DNA from: Pelobates cultripes
Lineage: Eukaryota > Chordata > Amphibia > Anura > Pelobatidae
NCBI GenBank assembly: GCA_933207985.1
Contig: OW240916.1
Coordinates: 82,062,102-82,126,101, forward strand
Length of the DNA stretch: 64,000 nucleotides
Direction: 5' to 3'
The position numbers and the translations under genes are program-made. Below, piece by piece: positions 54,066 through 64,000 of the stretch (position 1 is the stretch's first letter; each line of letters opens with the position of its first letter). The notes beneath the pieces were generated by a model. It was not told the DNA's origin. It ran no database searches and was given only the letters and a program-made list of their open reading frames with translations.

Positions 54066-55156
54066 ATAGAAACATAGAATGTGACAGCAGACTATACCAT
54101 TCGGCCCATCTAGCCTGCCCAATTTTTTAAATACTTTCATTAGTCCCTGGCCTTATCTTATAGCTAGGATAGCCTTATGCCTATCCCACGCATGCTTAAA
54201 CTCCTTTACTGTGTTAACCTCTACCACTTCAGCTGGAAGGCTATTCCATGCATCCACTACCCTCTCAGTAAAGTAATACTTCCTGATATTATTTTTAAAC
54301 CTTTGCCCCTCTAATTTAAGACTATATCCTCTTGTTGTGTTAGTTTTTCTTCTTTTAAATATAGTCTCCTCCTTTACTGTGTTGATTCCCTTTATATATT
54401 TAAATGTTTCTATTATATCCCCCCTGTCTCGTCTTTCCTCCAAGCTATACATGTTAAGATCCTTTAACCTTTCCTGGTAAGTTTTATCCCGCAATCCATC
54501 AACCAGTTTAGTAGCCCTTCTCTGAACCCTCTCTAAGGTATCAATATCCTTCTGAAGATACGGTCTCCAGTACTGTGTACAATACTCCAAGTGAGGTCTC
54601 ACCAGTGTTGTGTACAATGGCATGAGCACTTCCCTCTTTCTACTGCTAATACCTCTCCCTATACAACCAAGCATTCTGCTAGAATTTCCTGCTGCTCTAT
54701 TACATTGTCTGCCTACCTTTAAGTCATCAGAAATAATCACCCCTAAATCCCTTTCCTCAGATGTTGAGGTTAGGACTCTATCAAATATTCTGTACTCTGC
54801 CCTTGGGTTTTTACGTCCAAGATGCATTATCTTGCACTTATCCACATTAAATGTCAGTTGCCACAATTCTGACCATTTTTCTAGTTTACCTAAATCATTT
54901 GCCATTTGGCTTATCCCTCCTGGAACATCAACCCTGTTACATATCTTAGTATCATCAGCAAAAAGACATACCTTACCATCAAGAAATTCTGCAATATCAC
55001 TAATAAAAATATTAAACAGAATGGATCCAAGTACAGATCCCTGAGGTACCCCACTGGTGACAAGCCCAAGCTTCGAATATACTCCGTTGACTACAACCCT
55101 CTGTTGCCTGTCACTCAGCCACTGCCTTACCCATTCAACAATATTGGAATCCAAAC
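54066..55156 (-). mobile_element. 5'-truncated CR1/Rex-type LINE
   Basis: The minus-strand element runs from RT coding sequence (right) to its 3' end at AGAAACATAGAATGTGAC (left, 54066), where the minisatellite resumes. CR1-group elements lack long poly(A) tails and are usually 5'-truncated, as here. The exact target duplication is hidden by the repetitive flanks. Confidence 0.85.
54153..55156 (-). CDS. LINE reverse transcriptase, C-terminal part
   Basis: 337 open codons if counted from the ATG at 55166, which lies in or at the edge of the flank and is not a true start. Residues 38-54 carry SGVPQGSVLGSILFNIF, and FADD at 69-72 is the catalytic core of a non-LTR reverse transcriptase. The thumb/C-terminal part shows LERVQRRATKLV and WNSLPAEVVE, seen in CR1/Rex/jockey-like elements. 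The endonuclease and the N-terminal RT blocks are missing through 5' truncation. No internal stop, so it is fairly young. Confidence 0.9.
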
Positions 55157-55275
55157 TTAATCGCATTCCTCTCTTTAAACTACATCATCTCGTTCCTCTC
55201 TCTCTAACCTGTGCAATTACACAAATATCTGTCTTTAAACTACACTATCGCATACCTGTCTCTCCAACCTGTAAC
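55157..55275. repeat. CT-rich minisatellite, part 3
   Basis: Degenerate CATTCCTCTCTTTAAACTACATCATC units, the right edge of the array. Confidence 0.75.
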
Positions 55276-57229
55276 ATTTTATTTTTTTATAATTCACTCA
55301 TTGTATATCATGATAGAAGAAGATATTTACAATTATTTTACTCCATTACCTAAACTGATTTTCAGATCACACTTGTGCCAGCATTCAAAATGTTTTGACT
55401 GGCATAGCACGTAGGTTCAACTGCTGAGTGATTTTAATACTAATTCGGTGGACATATGGCTCCCACTTCCTGGGCATTCTGATATTTTTGCATTACGTAT
55501 GATCTCGCAGTGCACTTGGCTCCCAAGTTGTCTGCTAGCCCCAGGCCCGGTGACCTTGTGGAGACCTTGTGTGCCATCAAGATTCGCCGGGTGGCTGGGG
55601 TTCTGCCGGGACTGGTTTCCATGGAGACAAAGCCTTTGTGGAACTGCAGGAAGAGGCATAAGAAAAGTGTGAGAGCAACAAGCACACAGGGAGCGATGGA
55701 AGTGAAGAATTGAGCTGACGTGTAGGAATAAGGCATTGACATTAACCCTCTGTGACCTTAAACTGAGAAGACCCATTAGTGTGGCTACTAATATACTTCA
55801 CGATAAACTTTCCTATTCCTTGCAGATAAACAACTGATTTTAAACCACCAGTGTCACAGTATCCACAAACTGCTTTCAAAGGCACAACAAGGCCTTTGAA
55901 CAAATATATCATTCAGTTGCTTTTAGCTTTGGCAGATATGTTGACCTGATGGCATGTGCTAAACTAAGTATCTATTCTAGACCAATGTAGAGATGGTATC
56001 AGTATTTAAAGAGGAAATTATCAATCCTAGCCTCAGCTTTATTCACAATATCTGTGAGGTACAAATGTAATTTGTTGAATTCATGCATTCCATAGAAGTA
56101 TGTAAGTGTTCATGATAGAAAGAGTTAGAAATGCACTGTCACGTTTCCTGGTTACGTTGGTGTTATATTTGACCATAAATGGAGGATAAAATAACTTCAC
56201 TATTATATATTTTTTTTTTTATATACTTTGCATAGACTGTGACACGAGCCCATAAACAACGGAGAAGCATTTGGACTGCATTAAACTCAAATATAATAGT
56301 TGACACAAATAAGGAATATCCCTCCTATTAATATAAGGCAAACAGAAGATATAAATACATCAATGTACAGGAGTCCTCTATAAACTCCAGTTATGGTAGT
56401 TGGTAATAATAATGCATAAAGTCAGTAGGAACGCTACTGAGGAGACCGGGAACAATGCAATAACTTTAGCAGACTGACTAGGAGGTCACGTGGGGGCGGA
56501 ACGGCCAAGTCCAAGAGTTCCAAAGTGGAGATTTAGTGAGGAACAATATACAGTGTCTGTTATGGTGATAAGGCAGTTTGAGGGTTTGAAGGAGGATATA
56601 TCCGAGTGTAGACAAGTATAGCTAAACAACACCACAAAAACCACCACCAATGGATAAAGTGACTAGTCAGTCGGATATTACACAACATAATTTTGTTGCA
56701 TTCACTTGATCTGTGTGCTACAATCTAAATAGTGTATATATTTGACAACTGTAGCAATGTAAGCAAACCGGTCTGGAGAGTTTTTTCTTTAGAACCCTCC
56801 AGTTTCTTTCTATTTCTAACTACAAGGCTAAGTGCCCAATGTCAATAGAATAGGTAAATGACTCCCTCATAAAGCTTTATATAAACTGTAAAGAATACAT
56901 CGGTTACCAGAATCCCCTCACTATGGTATTTAGGACAGTTTAGGGCAAACTTCCTTTTACTTTTTTGTTACCAATGCTTTAGCTAGTCCTGATGATGTAG
57001 GTAACTCTAGGGAATTCTGGTAACCAATGTATTCTTTTCTCTTGGGCTTTCCGAGGGAACCATTTAGCTGTTCTATTGACTTTTACGTTCATCTGGTATA
57101 GAACTGTTTTCTTTAGGTTAGTTTTGTATACATAGACACCAAGCACGGGGATGTTAACTTACTTTACATGTATTTTATCTCCGGCTCTATAAATTTTACT
57201 TTAATCATAAACAGGAGGCTACTGTAGGG
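55276..57229. other. No gene recognised
   Basis: A GC-richer part at 55450-55715 has overlapping open frames on both strands without known motifs. AAGAATACATCGGTTACCAG near 56890 is inverted against CTGGTAACCAATGTATTCTT near 57022, a possible decayed MITE of about 160 bp. Otherwise nothing. Confidence 0.4.
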
Positions 57230-57433
57230 TCTGGAAGGCTATTAACAGAGCAGGATAAATTCTAAATTAAACAAAATGTGCAATAAAGGAAGCATAAACA
57301 TTAGATCTCACTTTTCAGGAAGTTTTTAGGAAGGCTCTGTAAGTCACATTAAACTACAGGGGCATGATCTATACACTAAAATGGCTTCATTAGGAAAAAG
57401 TTATTTTGGTGCTTAGAGTCCCCTTTTAATCTC
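57230..57433. mobile_element. T2-type MITE fragment
   Basis: Closely resembles 295-525 (AATTAAACA, TGCAATAAAGGAAG, CATAAACATTAGATCTC, CAGGAAG, GGAAGGCT) and ends GAGTCCCCTTTTAA near 57429. Confidence 0.65.
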
Positions 57434-57464
57434 TTCTGTCAGACCCCTGATATGTTGCATTTCA

Positions 57465-57725
57465 CCCCCTGCTAGAGGCGCTTCCTGGTCCGACACTGGA
57501 CATCATTACACTTTGCATGAGGAAGTCCAGCGTCTTGCAAATCCCCATAGGAAAGCCAATAGGTCAATGCTTGTGCATTAAGTCCTCCCCATCGACTGAC
57601 ATTGCCAGAGGAGGAGCCCGACACAGTGCCGAGGGACTTTGGCACTGGAATCAGGTAAGTGAAAAAAGGGTCTTTACTTGCCACCGAAGGGTGAAGGGGG
57701 CAAAGGGACCCTTTAGTGTTAGTAA
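57465..57725. mobile_element. T2-type MITE fragment, diverged
   Basis: GAGGAAGTCCAGCGTCTTG, CCCCATAGGAAAGC and a right part AAGGGACCCTTTAGTG resemble the subfamily at 41642. Ends decayed. Confidence 0.4.
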
Positions 57726-58419
57726 TACATTTTGTATGCCTATTTATAAATTAGTTTAACCCTCTTACGTCTGCTGATATATTGCATGTAATTTCCCTTG
57801 TCTACCTGCTTATACAGAGAATTTAATCTTTATACTTTATCATTTGGTTTGAATCACAGTTTAACACTTGTGCCTTAAATGACTGTGCTGACTTTAATGA
57901 GTAACTCTCCTACTTTTGTGCTCCCAAAATATTATCCCCCCCCATATCTGTTATTTAAATAGTAGCAATCCCAGCCCACTCTGTGCCCTGAGTATACAGG
58001 CTGATTTACAGGCTTTGGCAGAGAGTGGGTGTATGGCCACAGTGTCTAATATCCAAATAAAGCATTATTGCAGGACATGCCCAGGCAGCCTTGGCAAGGA
58101 TACAGTTTTCCAAGACAAAGTGCAGATGCTGTAAAGGGGATGATGAGCGAGCAGTGCTTGTAGTATGGCGCTCCGTGAAACACTGCTTCATCCTTTATAA
58201 CCTGTGTTCACGTGAAACTAGTGCTATATGCCCCAGGATGACACAATTTCATGTATGGTACAAAACATTGAAACAACTGATTATAGATCCAGAAACACGC
58301 AAAACTAAATAATCAGGAACACAGCCACTGGACGGACACATCTTTAATATCTCTATGTTCACAGTACTGGGTAATTCACATTGTTCTGTGTGTCATAGAA
58401 ATATCATGGAAAACACAGC
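57726..58419. other. No feature recognised
   Basis: Short overlapping frames only; no repeats with visible ends. Confidence 0.4.
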
Positions 58420-58830
58420 TTAAAGAACCACTAAAGTCACCCAGACCACTTCATCTCAATGCAGAGCTTCGCTTAAAACTTGGTCGCGTGATGCGGAAGT
58501 TCATGGGGAAGCTTGAAAGTGCACACTGCACATGCCGCGCATGCACAACAGGTCTCCAATGCTTCTTTTATGACACAGGGTGGTGACAGGGACTCAAGTG
58601 TTAGGAATGCATTTTTGTCTGTGCTTTGCTGTCAGCAGTAAGCAGCTCTCTCCAAGGAGGATAAAATTATATAAGACAATCAGGAAATACGTTTTCTGAT
58701 TGCCTGGTTAACACACCTAGTGGGCTGTCTCCAAGTGGCAGTGATTCTTACCTATCGCTGCCATTAAAAGACACATAACAATTTGAGTGGGCTCAATGAA
58801 CTAAGTACCAGTCCCTTTACAGTAATGCAG
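58420..58830. mobile_element. T2-type MITE, decayed
   Basis: TTAAAGAACCACTAAAGTCACCCAGACCACTTCATCTC from 58420 matches the left end at 46795. The right end may lie near GTCCCTTTACAG (about 58812) but has lost TTAA. Confidence 0.5.
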
Positions 58831-59606
58831 AGTGCGTATGGTGCTTAGACTAGCCCGTTAACTTGCAACGTTCTGCATCGTGTGCATGTATTATAATTGC
58901 TTTAACATTTTTTGTTTTGCTAGGCTGGATTTCCCTATATCTACAGGCCAATAATGCATTAACAGCATGAGAATTGCTTACCCTAAAATTAAGAACAATC
59001 AAGTGGGAGTTTTTTACGAGGCATCAAGTAGGAGACAAACAAGCGGTCTCATTGTTCGCCCTTGAGTTACAGTGTAAAATCTACTGTCTTCACATCCTAA
59101 ACAAGAGGATTCTTTTAACGGACGGCATGCAAAGTGAATTCCCGAAAGGTTACATGGATGTAAATAGAATTATCTGTACAAGCGGTTAAGGAAATACCAA
59201 GCACAGTCCTATTCTGGGGAAAATAAGAAATTTACAGAATTTTGCACCCTTCAGAAACAGCACTCCTAAAATTTGAAATTCCCTGTTGATTTCGGCACAT
59301 TTTTTCAGTTTGTTGAATAACTTCATAAATTCCACCATTTTGCTAAACCATCATCACAAATTACATTCATCCTGGTAGGAATGCAAATCTACTATAAATT
59401 TCTCGGTCCCGCACTTCCTTCTGGGGGGAAACATACAAATATGCAGAATATAGAGATGAATTTTCAGTGATAATTTACTAGACACTGGATTGTAGGAAAT
59501 TGAAAACCGAATTGCAAATGTTAGGGGGAAATTACCATGTCGTAGATGATAGCCAAATTGAAGAACTGAAACTAAATAAGCAATTTTTACCTGAAATTTG
59601 CCATTT
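58831..59606. other. Low-repeat stretch, no gene found
   Basis: About 780 bases of even, AT-rich sequence with a 71-codon frame at 58974-59189 of no recognised kind. No element termini. Possibly ancestral single-copy DNA. Confidence 0.4.
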
Positions 59607-59944
59607 AGTTTAACTAGACATGTGCAATTCGTTTCGGTCCGAATGTGAATTCGGACAAATTTCGGGCAATTCGGACATTCGGAAGTACCCGATATATCTT
59701 AGATTAATTGCCGAATTGCCGAATGGTTGAAGTCCTGAAATTCCAAAATTGCCGAATTTCGAAGTGTCGAAGTGCGAAGTGCTGAAGTTCCGAAGTTGCC
59801 GAAGTGCCGAAGCACAGTATTGCCTAAGAACTAATATACTTACCCAGTGGAAGAATGAAGAATGTTACACTGTATACAATTTTAAATAAAAAGTATACAA
59901 ACATAGCCATGATTCAGCTGTAAGCATTTGCAACACTTACAATA

Positions 59945-61507
59945 CAGGGAGTGCAGAATTATTAGGCAAATGAGTATTTTGACCACATCATCCTCTTTAT
60001 GCATGTTGTCTTACTCTAAGCTGTATAGGCTCGAAAGCCTACTACCAATTAAGCATATTAGGTGATGTGCATCTCTGTAATGAGAAGGGGTGTGGTCTAA
60101 TGACATCAACACCCTATATCAGGTGTGCATAATTATTAGGCAACTTCCTTTCCTTTGGCAAAATGGGTCAAAAGAAGGACTTGACAGGCTCAGAAAAGTC
60201 AAAAATAGTGAGATATCTTGCAGAGGGATGCAGCACTCTTAAAATTGCAAAGCTTCTGAAGCGTGATCATCGAACAATCAAGCGTTTCATTCAAAATAGT
60301 CAACAGGGTCGCAAGAAGCGTGTGGAAAAACCAAGGCGCAAAATAACTGCCCATGAACTGAGAAAAGTCAAGCGTGCAGCTGCCACGATGCCACTTGCCA
60401 CCAGTTTGGCCATATTTCAGAGCTGCAACATCACTGGAGTGCCCAAAAGCACAAGGTGTGCAATACTCAGAGACATGGCCAAGGTAAGAAAGGCTGAAAG
60501 ATGACCACCACTGAACAAGACACACAAGCTGAAACGTCAAGACTGGGCCAAGAAATATCTCAAGACTGATTTTTCTAAGGTTTTATGGACTGATGAAATG
60601 AGAGTGAGTCTTGATGGGCCAGATGGATGGGCCCGTGGCTGGATTGGTAAAGGGCAGAGAGCTCCAGTCCGACTCAGACGCCAGCAAGGTGGAGGTGGAG
60701 TACTGGTTTGGGCTGGTATCATCAAAGATGAGCTTGTGGGGCCTTTTCGGGTTGAGGATGGAGTCAAGCTCAACTCCCAGTCCTACTGCCAGTTCCTGGA
60801 AGACACCTTCTTCAAGCAGTGGTACAGGAAGAAGTCTGCATCCTTCAAGAAAAACATGATTTTCATGCAGGACAATGCTCCATCACACGCGTCCAAGTAC
60901 TCCACAGCGTGGCTGGCAAGAAAGGGTATAAAAGAAGAAAATCTAATGACATGGCCTCCTTGTTCACCTGATCTGAACCCCATTGAGAACCTGTGGTCCA
61001 TCATCAAATGTGAGATTTACAAGGAGGGAAAACAGTACACCTCTCTGAACAGTGTCTGGGAGGCTGTGGTTGCTGCTGCACGCAATGTTGATGGTGAACA
61101 GATCAAAACACTGACAGAATCCATGGATGGCAGGCTTTTGAGTGTCCTTGCAAAGAAAGGTGGCTATATTGGTCACTGATTTGTTTTTGTTTTGTTTTTG
61201 AATGTCAGAAATGTATATTTGTGAATGTTGAGATGTTATATTGGTTTCACTGGTAATAATAAATCATTGAAATGGGTATATATTTGTTTTTTGTTAAGTT
61301 GCCTAATAATTATGCACAGTAATAGTCACCTGCACACACAGATATCCCCCTAACATAGCTATAACTAAAAACAAACTAAAAACTACTTCCAAAAATATTC
61401 AGCTTTGATATTAATGAGTTTTTTGGGTTCATTGAGAACATGGTTGTTGTTCAATAATAAAATTAATCCTCAAAAATACAACTTGCCTAATAATTCTGCA
61501 CTCCCTG
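59945..61507 (+). mobile_element. Tc1-like element, full-length copy
   Basis: 1563 bp between CAGGGAGTGCAGAATTATT inverted repeats, with TA on both sides (59943-59944, 61508-61509). Over the shared parts it is nearly identical to the deleted copy at 1609-2866, so the family moved recently. Confidence 0.95.
60163..61179 (+). pseudogene. Tc1-like transposase, one nonsense codon
   Basis: 338 codons plus stop, in one frame from ATG at 60163 to TGA at 61179, broken only by TGA at 60502-60504 (KAER-stop). The other copy has CGA there, pointing to C-to-T decay at CpG. The N-terminal HTH (LAEGCSTLKIAKLLKRDHRT) and a basic linker are followed by catalytic WTDE, QDNAPSH and SPDLNPIENLW. Between the second Asp and the Glu I count 37 residues, unlike the 34 of classical Tc1. 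A product would lack the catalytic domain, so the copy is presumably inactive. Confidence 0.93.
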
Positions 61508-61576
61508 TAATCAAGTAACATACATTCATATAAAATGTTAATTACTTAGCCAGTCAGTGTAATGACAGGAATGAAT

Positions 61577-61993
61577 AAGTAGATAACTCCCTAAATCCCA
61601 CGGTATTAGGGAGCTATCTACTAAAAGGCTGAAAGATCTAAATTGGTCTTTCTGCCAAATTTACTAATACTAAGTAAAGATAACTTAGTATTAGTAAATT
61701 ATGCCACTACTCGCTATACTGCGAGTAGGGGCATGTCTATTAAAGCCTATGGCTGCTCACTTAAAAAAAAAAAAAATAGGTCCCCCCCTCCCGAGGGGGG
61801 TAAAATTTTTATTTAGGGCCCCCACCCGCCACTCAGGGGTGGTGGCCATGGGGAGGACATTAGGTCCTCCCCCCCATATTCCAAGTAATTTTTACTTAGT
61901 ATTAGTAAATTTGGCTGAAAGATCAATTTAGGTCATTCAGCCTTTTGGTAGATAACTCCCTAATACCGGGGGAATTAGGGAGTTATCTACTAA
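61577..61993. mobile_element. Foldback MITE
   Basis: AGTAGATAACTCCCTAA at the left and TTAGGGAGTTATCTACT at the right; the arms pair over about 110 bases (61579-61690 with 61890-61993), including the inner TTTACTAATACTAAGTAA / TTACTTAGTATTAGTAAA. Each arm also holds a second copy of the TTAGGGAGxTATCTAC motif. No ORF. Superfamily not determined. Confidence 0.8.
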
Positions 61994-62176
61994 GGGGCTG
62001 AAAGAGAAGTGCCGAAGTCCTGAAATTCCAAAGTTCTGAAGTGTCGAAGTACAGAAGTTCCGAAGTTCCGAAGTGCCGAAGTGTTGAAGTGCCGAATTGC
62101 GGAAGTCCTGAATTGTGGAAGTCCCGAATTTCGGAATGCCGAACCGAACCGAAAATTTTCCCCATGCACATGCCTA

Positions 62177-62765
62177 GGTTTAACCACGAGTCAGTGTTTA
62201 GTGAATACATCACATTGACTTAACGAGAATCATAATTAACTTGATATGTAATGATACATGTAATATATCAACTGCAAAAAGTCACATAGATAATAAAGAA
62301 TGACCAAAACAATCACCATTCGCGTAGCTGAATCTATAGAGGAGAAAAAAATAACACCTTTTTGTAAGAGTTTGTTACCTTGCTTTGAAGAAACCTGAAC
62401 CGTGGCTATTCATAGATGACAACACTGGGGATTTGCAGCAAATGTAGGAACTTCAAACGTGGGTATCTTATCCTAATGAATTTTTTAATGATTTTTCTCT
62501 TTTTCTTCAATTATTAACCATGTAATATATATTTTACTATGTATCATTACAAAAAAATTAAAACACCGGTGTCAACATGGAATTGGGCTCAACCTGCAAA
62601 CAAACAAATGCCCACAATTGATATTCTTTTCCAGCTAACTTGTTCAGATACGATGTGTTTATTTTTATTCCAATAAAACACTAACATAATAGCGAGGCTG
62701 ACCAATTTTGCAGTCTGGGCAAAGGGCTTCCTGTACCGGAGATTGTGTGATTCTTCACTATCATA
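62177..62765. other. No feature recognised
   Basis: AT-rich intervening DNA, no ORF of interest. Confidence 0.4.
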
Positions 62766-62996
62766 CAGTGGCGGATCCAGAGCCTGATCTCGGGAGGGGC
62801 ACTTGTAGATTATTTAAAGAAATAATCCAGGCATAATAACCACTACAGCTCAGTGTAATAGTTATGGTGCCAGTAGTGCCAGGATCCCATCCCAGAGTAA
62901 GTAGTGAAATCGTTTAAGAAAAGTTTGACAACTTCCCTGGGGTCTGCTGGGACATAGGAGCAGTGGTATGTGTTAGGGGTGAAGTGTGTGTGAAAG

Positions 62997-63038
<42 letters not shown>

Positions 63039-64000
63039 CGGTGAAGTGTGTGTGCGAGTGTGTAAGGGCGGAAGTGTATGTCAGGGTTGCAGTGTGTGTG
63101 TTAGGGGGCAGTGTGTGAGTGAGAGAGCTGCAGTGTGTGTGAGCGGTGCAGTGTGTATGTGAGGGTGACAGTGTGTGAGAGTTGCAGTGTGTGTGTGTCT
63201 GGGGCAGTTTGTGTATTGGGGCAGTGTGTGTAGTGTGTGTATGGGGGCAGTGTTTGTGGAGCAGTGTGTGTAGTGTGTGTATGGGGGCAGTGTTTGTGGT
63301 ACAGTGTGTGTAGTGTGTGTATGGGGGCAATGTTTGTGGGGCAGTGTGTGTATGGGGGGCAGTGTTTGTGGAGCAGTGTGTGTATGGTGTGCAGTGATTG
63401 TATGGGGGGGCAGTGTGTGTGGGACAGTGTGTGTAGTGTGTGTATGGGGGGCAGTGTGTGTATGGGTGTGCAGAGTTTGTATTGAGGGCAGTGTTTGTGG
63501 GGCAGTATGTGTAGTGTGTGTATGGGTGTGCAGTGTTTGTATGGGGGGCAGTGTTTTGTGGGGCAGTATGTGTAGTGTGTATGTGGGGCAGTGTTTGTGG
63601 GGCAGTGTGTGTTAGTGTATGTATGGGGGCAGTGTTTGTGGTGCAGTGTGTGTAGTGTGTGCATGGGGGCAGTGTTTGTAGTGCAGTGTGTGTAGTGTGT
63701 GTATGGGGGCAGTGTTTGTGGTGCAGTGTGTGTAGTGTGTGTATGGGGCAGTGTTTGTGGGCAGTGTGTAGTGTGTGTATGGGGCAAGGTTTGTGGGGCA
63801 GTGTGTGTAGTGTGTGTATGGGGGCAGTGTTTGTGGGGTAGTGTGTGTATGGGGGCAGTGTTTTTGGGACAGTGTTTGTAGTGTGTGTATGAGGGCAGTG
63901 TATGGGGACAGTGTGTGTATGGGGGGCAGTGTTTGTGGGGCAGTGTGTATAGTGTGTGTATGGGGGGCAGTGTTTGTGGGGCAGTGTGTGTAGTGTGTGT
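62766..64000 (+). mobile_element. hAT-like element, left end and TG-rich array, runs off the window
   Basis: CAGTGGCGGATCCAGAGCC at 62766 is a hAT-type terminus, followed by the block shared (inverted) with 14640-14811. From 62976 to the window edge it is a minisatellite. Confidence 0.7.
62976..64000. repeat. TG-rich minisatellite
   Basis: A (TG)n run at 63003-63035 is followed by about 46-bp units, GGGGCAGTGTGTGTAGTG with TGTGTATGGGGGCAGTGTTTG. The array is not closed at the window end. Open frames rich in Val, Cys and Gly (plus) or His and Thr (minus) are artefacts. Confidence 0.95.

Larger units (their letters stand above)
59615..62176. mobile_element. hAT-like element, second copy, with nested insertions
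   Basis: Ends TAGACATGTGCAATTCG and CCCCATGCACATGCCTA match the family at 53247. AGTTTAAC (59607-59614) and GGTTTAAC (62177-62184) form an 8-bp duplication with one change. Both arms consist of CCGAA/GAAGT-rich short repeats. It contains a Tc1 element (59945-61507) and a foldback element (61577-61993). Confidence 0.88.

Noticed and set aside
55448..55776. Possible cellular exon
   Set aside because: Open frames on both strands in a GC-rich patch, no recognised domain, and no convincing splice sites on both sides.
62914..63881. His/Thr-rich or Val/Cys/Gly-rich frames at the right edge
   Set aside because: Translation of the TG-rich minisatellite.

Overview
The window looks like transposon-packed, gene-poor DNA from an amphibian, most likely a frog. 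No exon of a cellular gene, tRNA, rRNA or CRISPR array could be recognised. The amphibian call rests on repeated TTAA-bounded T2/Kolobok-type MITEs (termini TTAAAGGGACACTATAG), Tc1-like elements, a chromodomain Ty3/gypsy element of sushi type, a tyrosine-recombinase (YR) retrotransposon, and very long micro/minisatellites. One 100-N assembly gap lies at 13680-13779.

Layout. 1-12 kb: T2-MITE fragments, a copy of a palindromic TTAA-type element carrying a Tc1 copy (1609-2866), a second Tc1-like family (3410-4975), decayed Tc1 pieces, and unassigned sequence. 12-18 kb: a composite hAT-like element with a solo LTR in one arm of a palindrome, minisatellites, and a hAT-like element with a perfect 8-bp target duplication. 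18089-35706: a 17.6-kb nest bounded by a 20-bp inverted repeat. Its host element took up (i) a 3.1-kb LINE-like insertion with a 13-bp target duplication, itself hit by a T2-MITE, (ii) a solo LTR hit by another T2-MITE, and (iii) an Ngaro-like YR retrotransposon whose recombinase gene is split by a young, nearly complete gypsy element (24643-30007). 35.7-38 kb: a 21-bp minisatellite of about 100 units. 38.5-49.2 kb: a cluster of related LTRs on both strands, plus a second copy of the host element carrying a near-identical 1-kb piece of the YR element. 49.8-51.3 kb: a GATA array. 52-64 kb: minisatellite DNA with hAT-like, LINE and Tc1 insertions, ending in a TG-rich array that runs off the window.

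The coding content is transposon genes. The gypsy element has gag, then protease/RT/RNase H/integrase/chromodomain, joined by a canonical GGGAAAC -1 frameshift site, and shows a self-priming signature. Its only visible defect is a 1-nt shift in a T run. The YR element has a gag-RT-RNase H ORF of 926 codons and a recombinase frame of about 309 codons that reads in frame across the gypsy insertion, with one nonsense codon at the expected catalytic arginine. Three Tc1-type transposase genes are broken by small, locatable lesions.

Most useful for follow-up: the gypsy frameshift and priming signals, the split-direct-repeat YR element with a possible leader intron, the 1-kb templated duplication between 23 kb and 43 kb, and non-autonomous hAT-like elements that carry minisatellites. 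Family names come from motif recognition by eye; no database search was possible.
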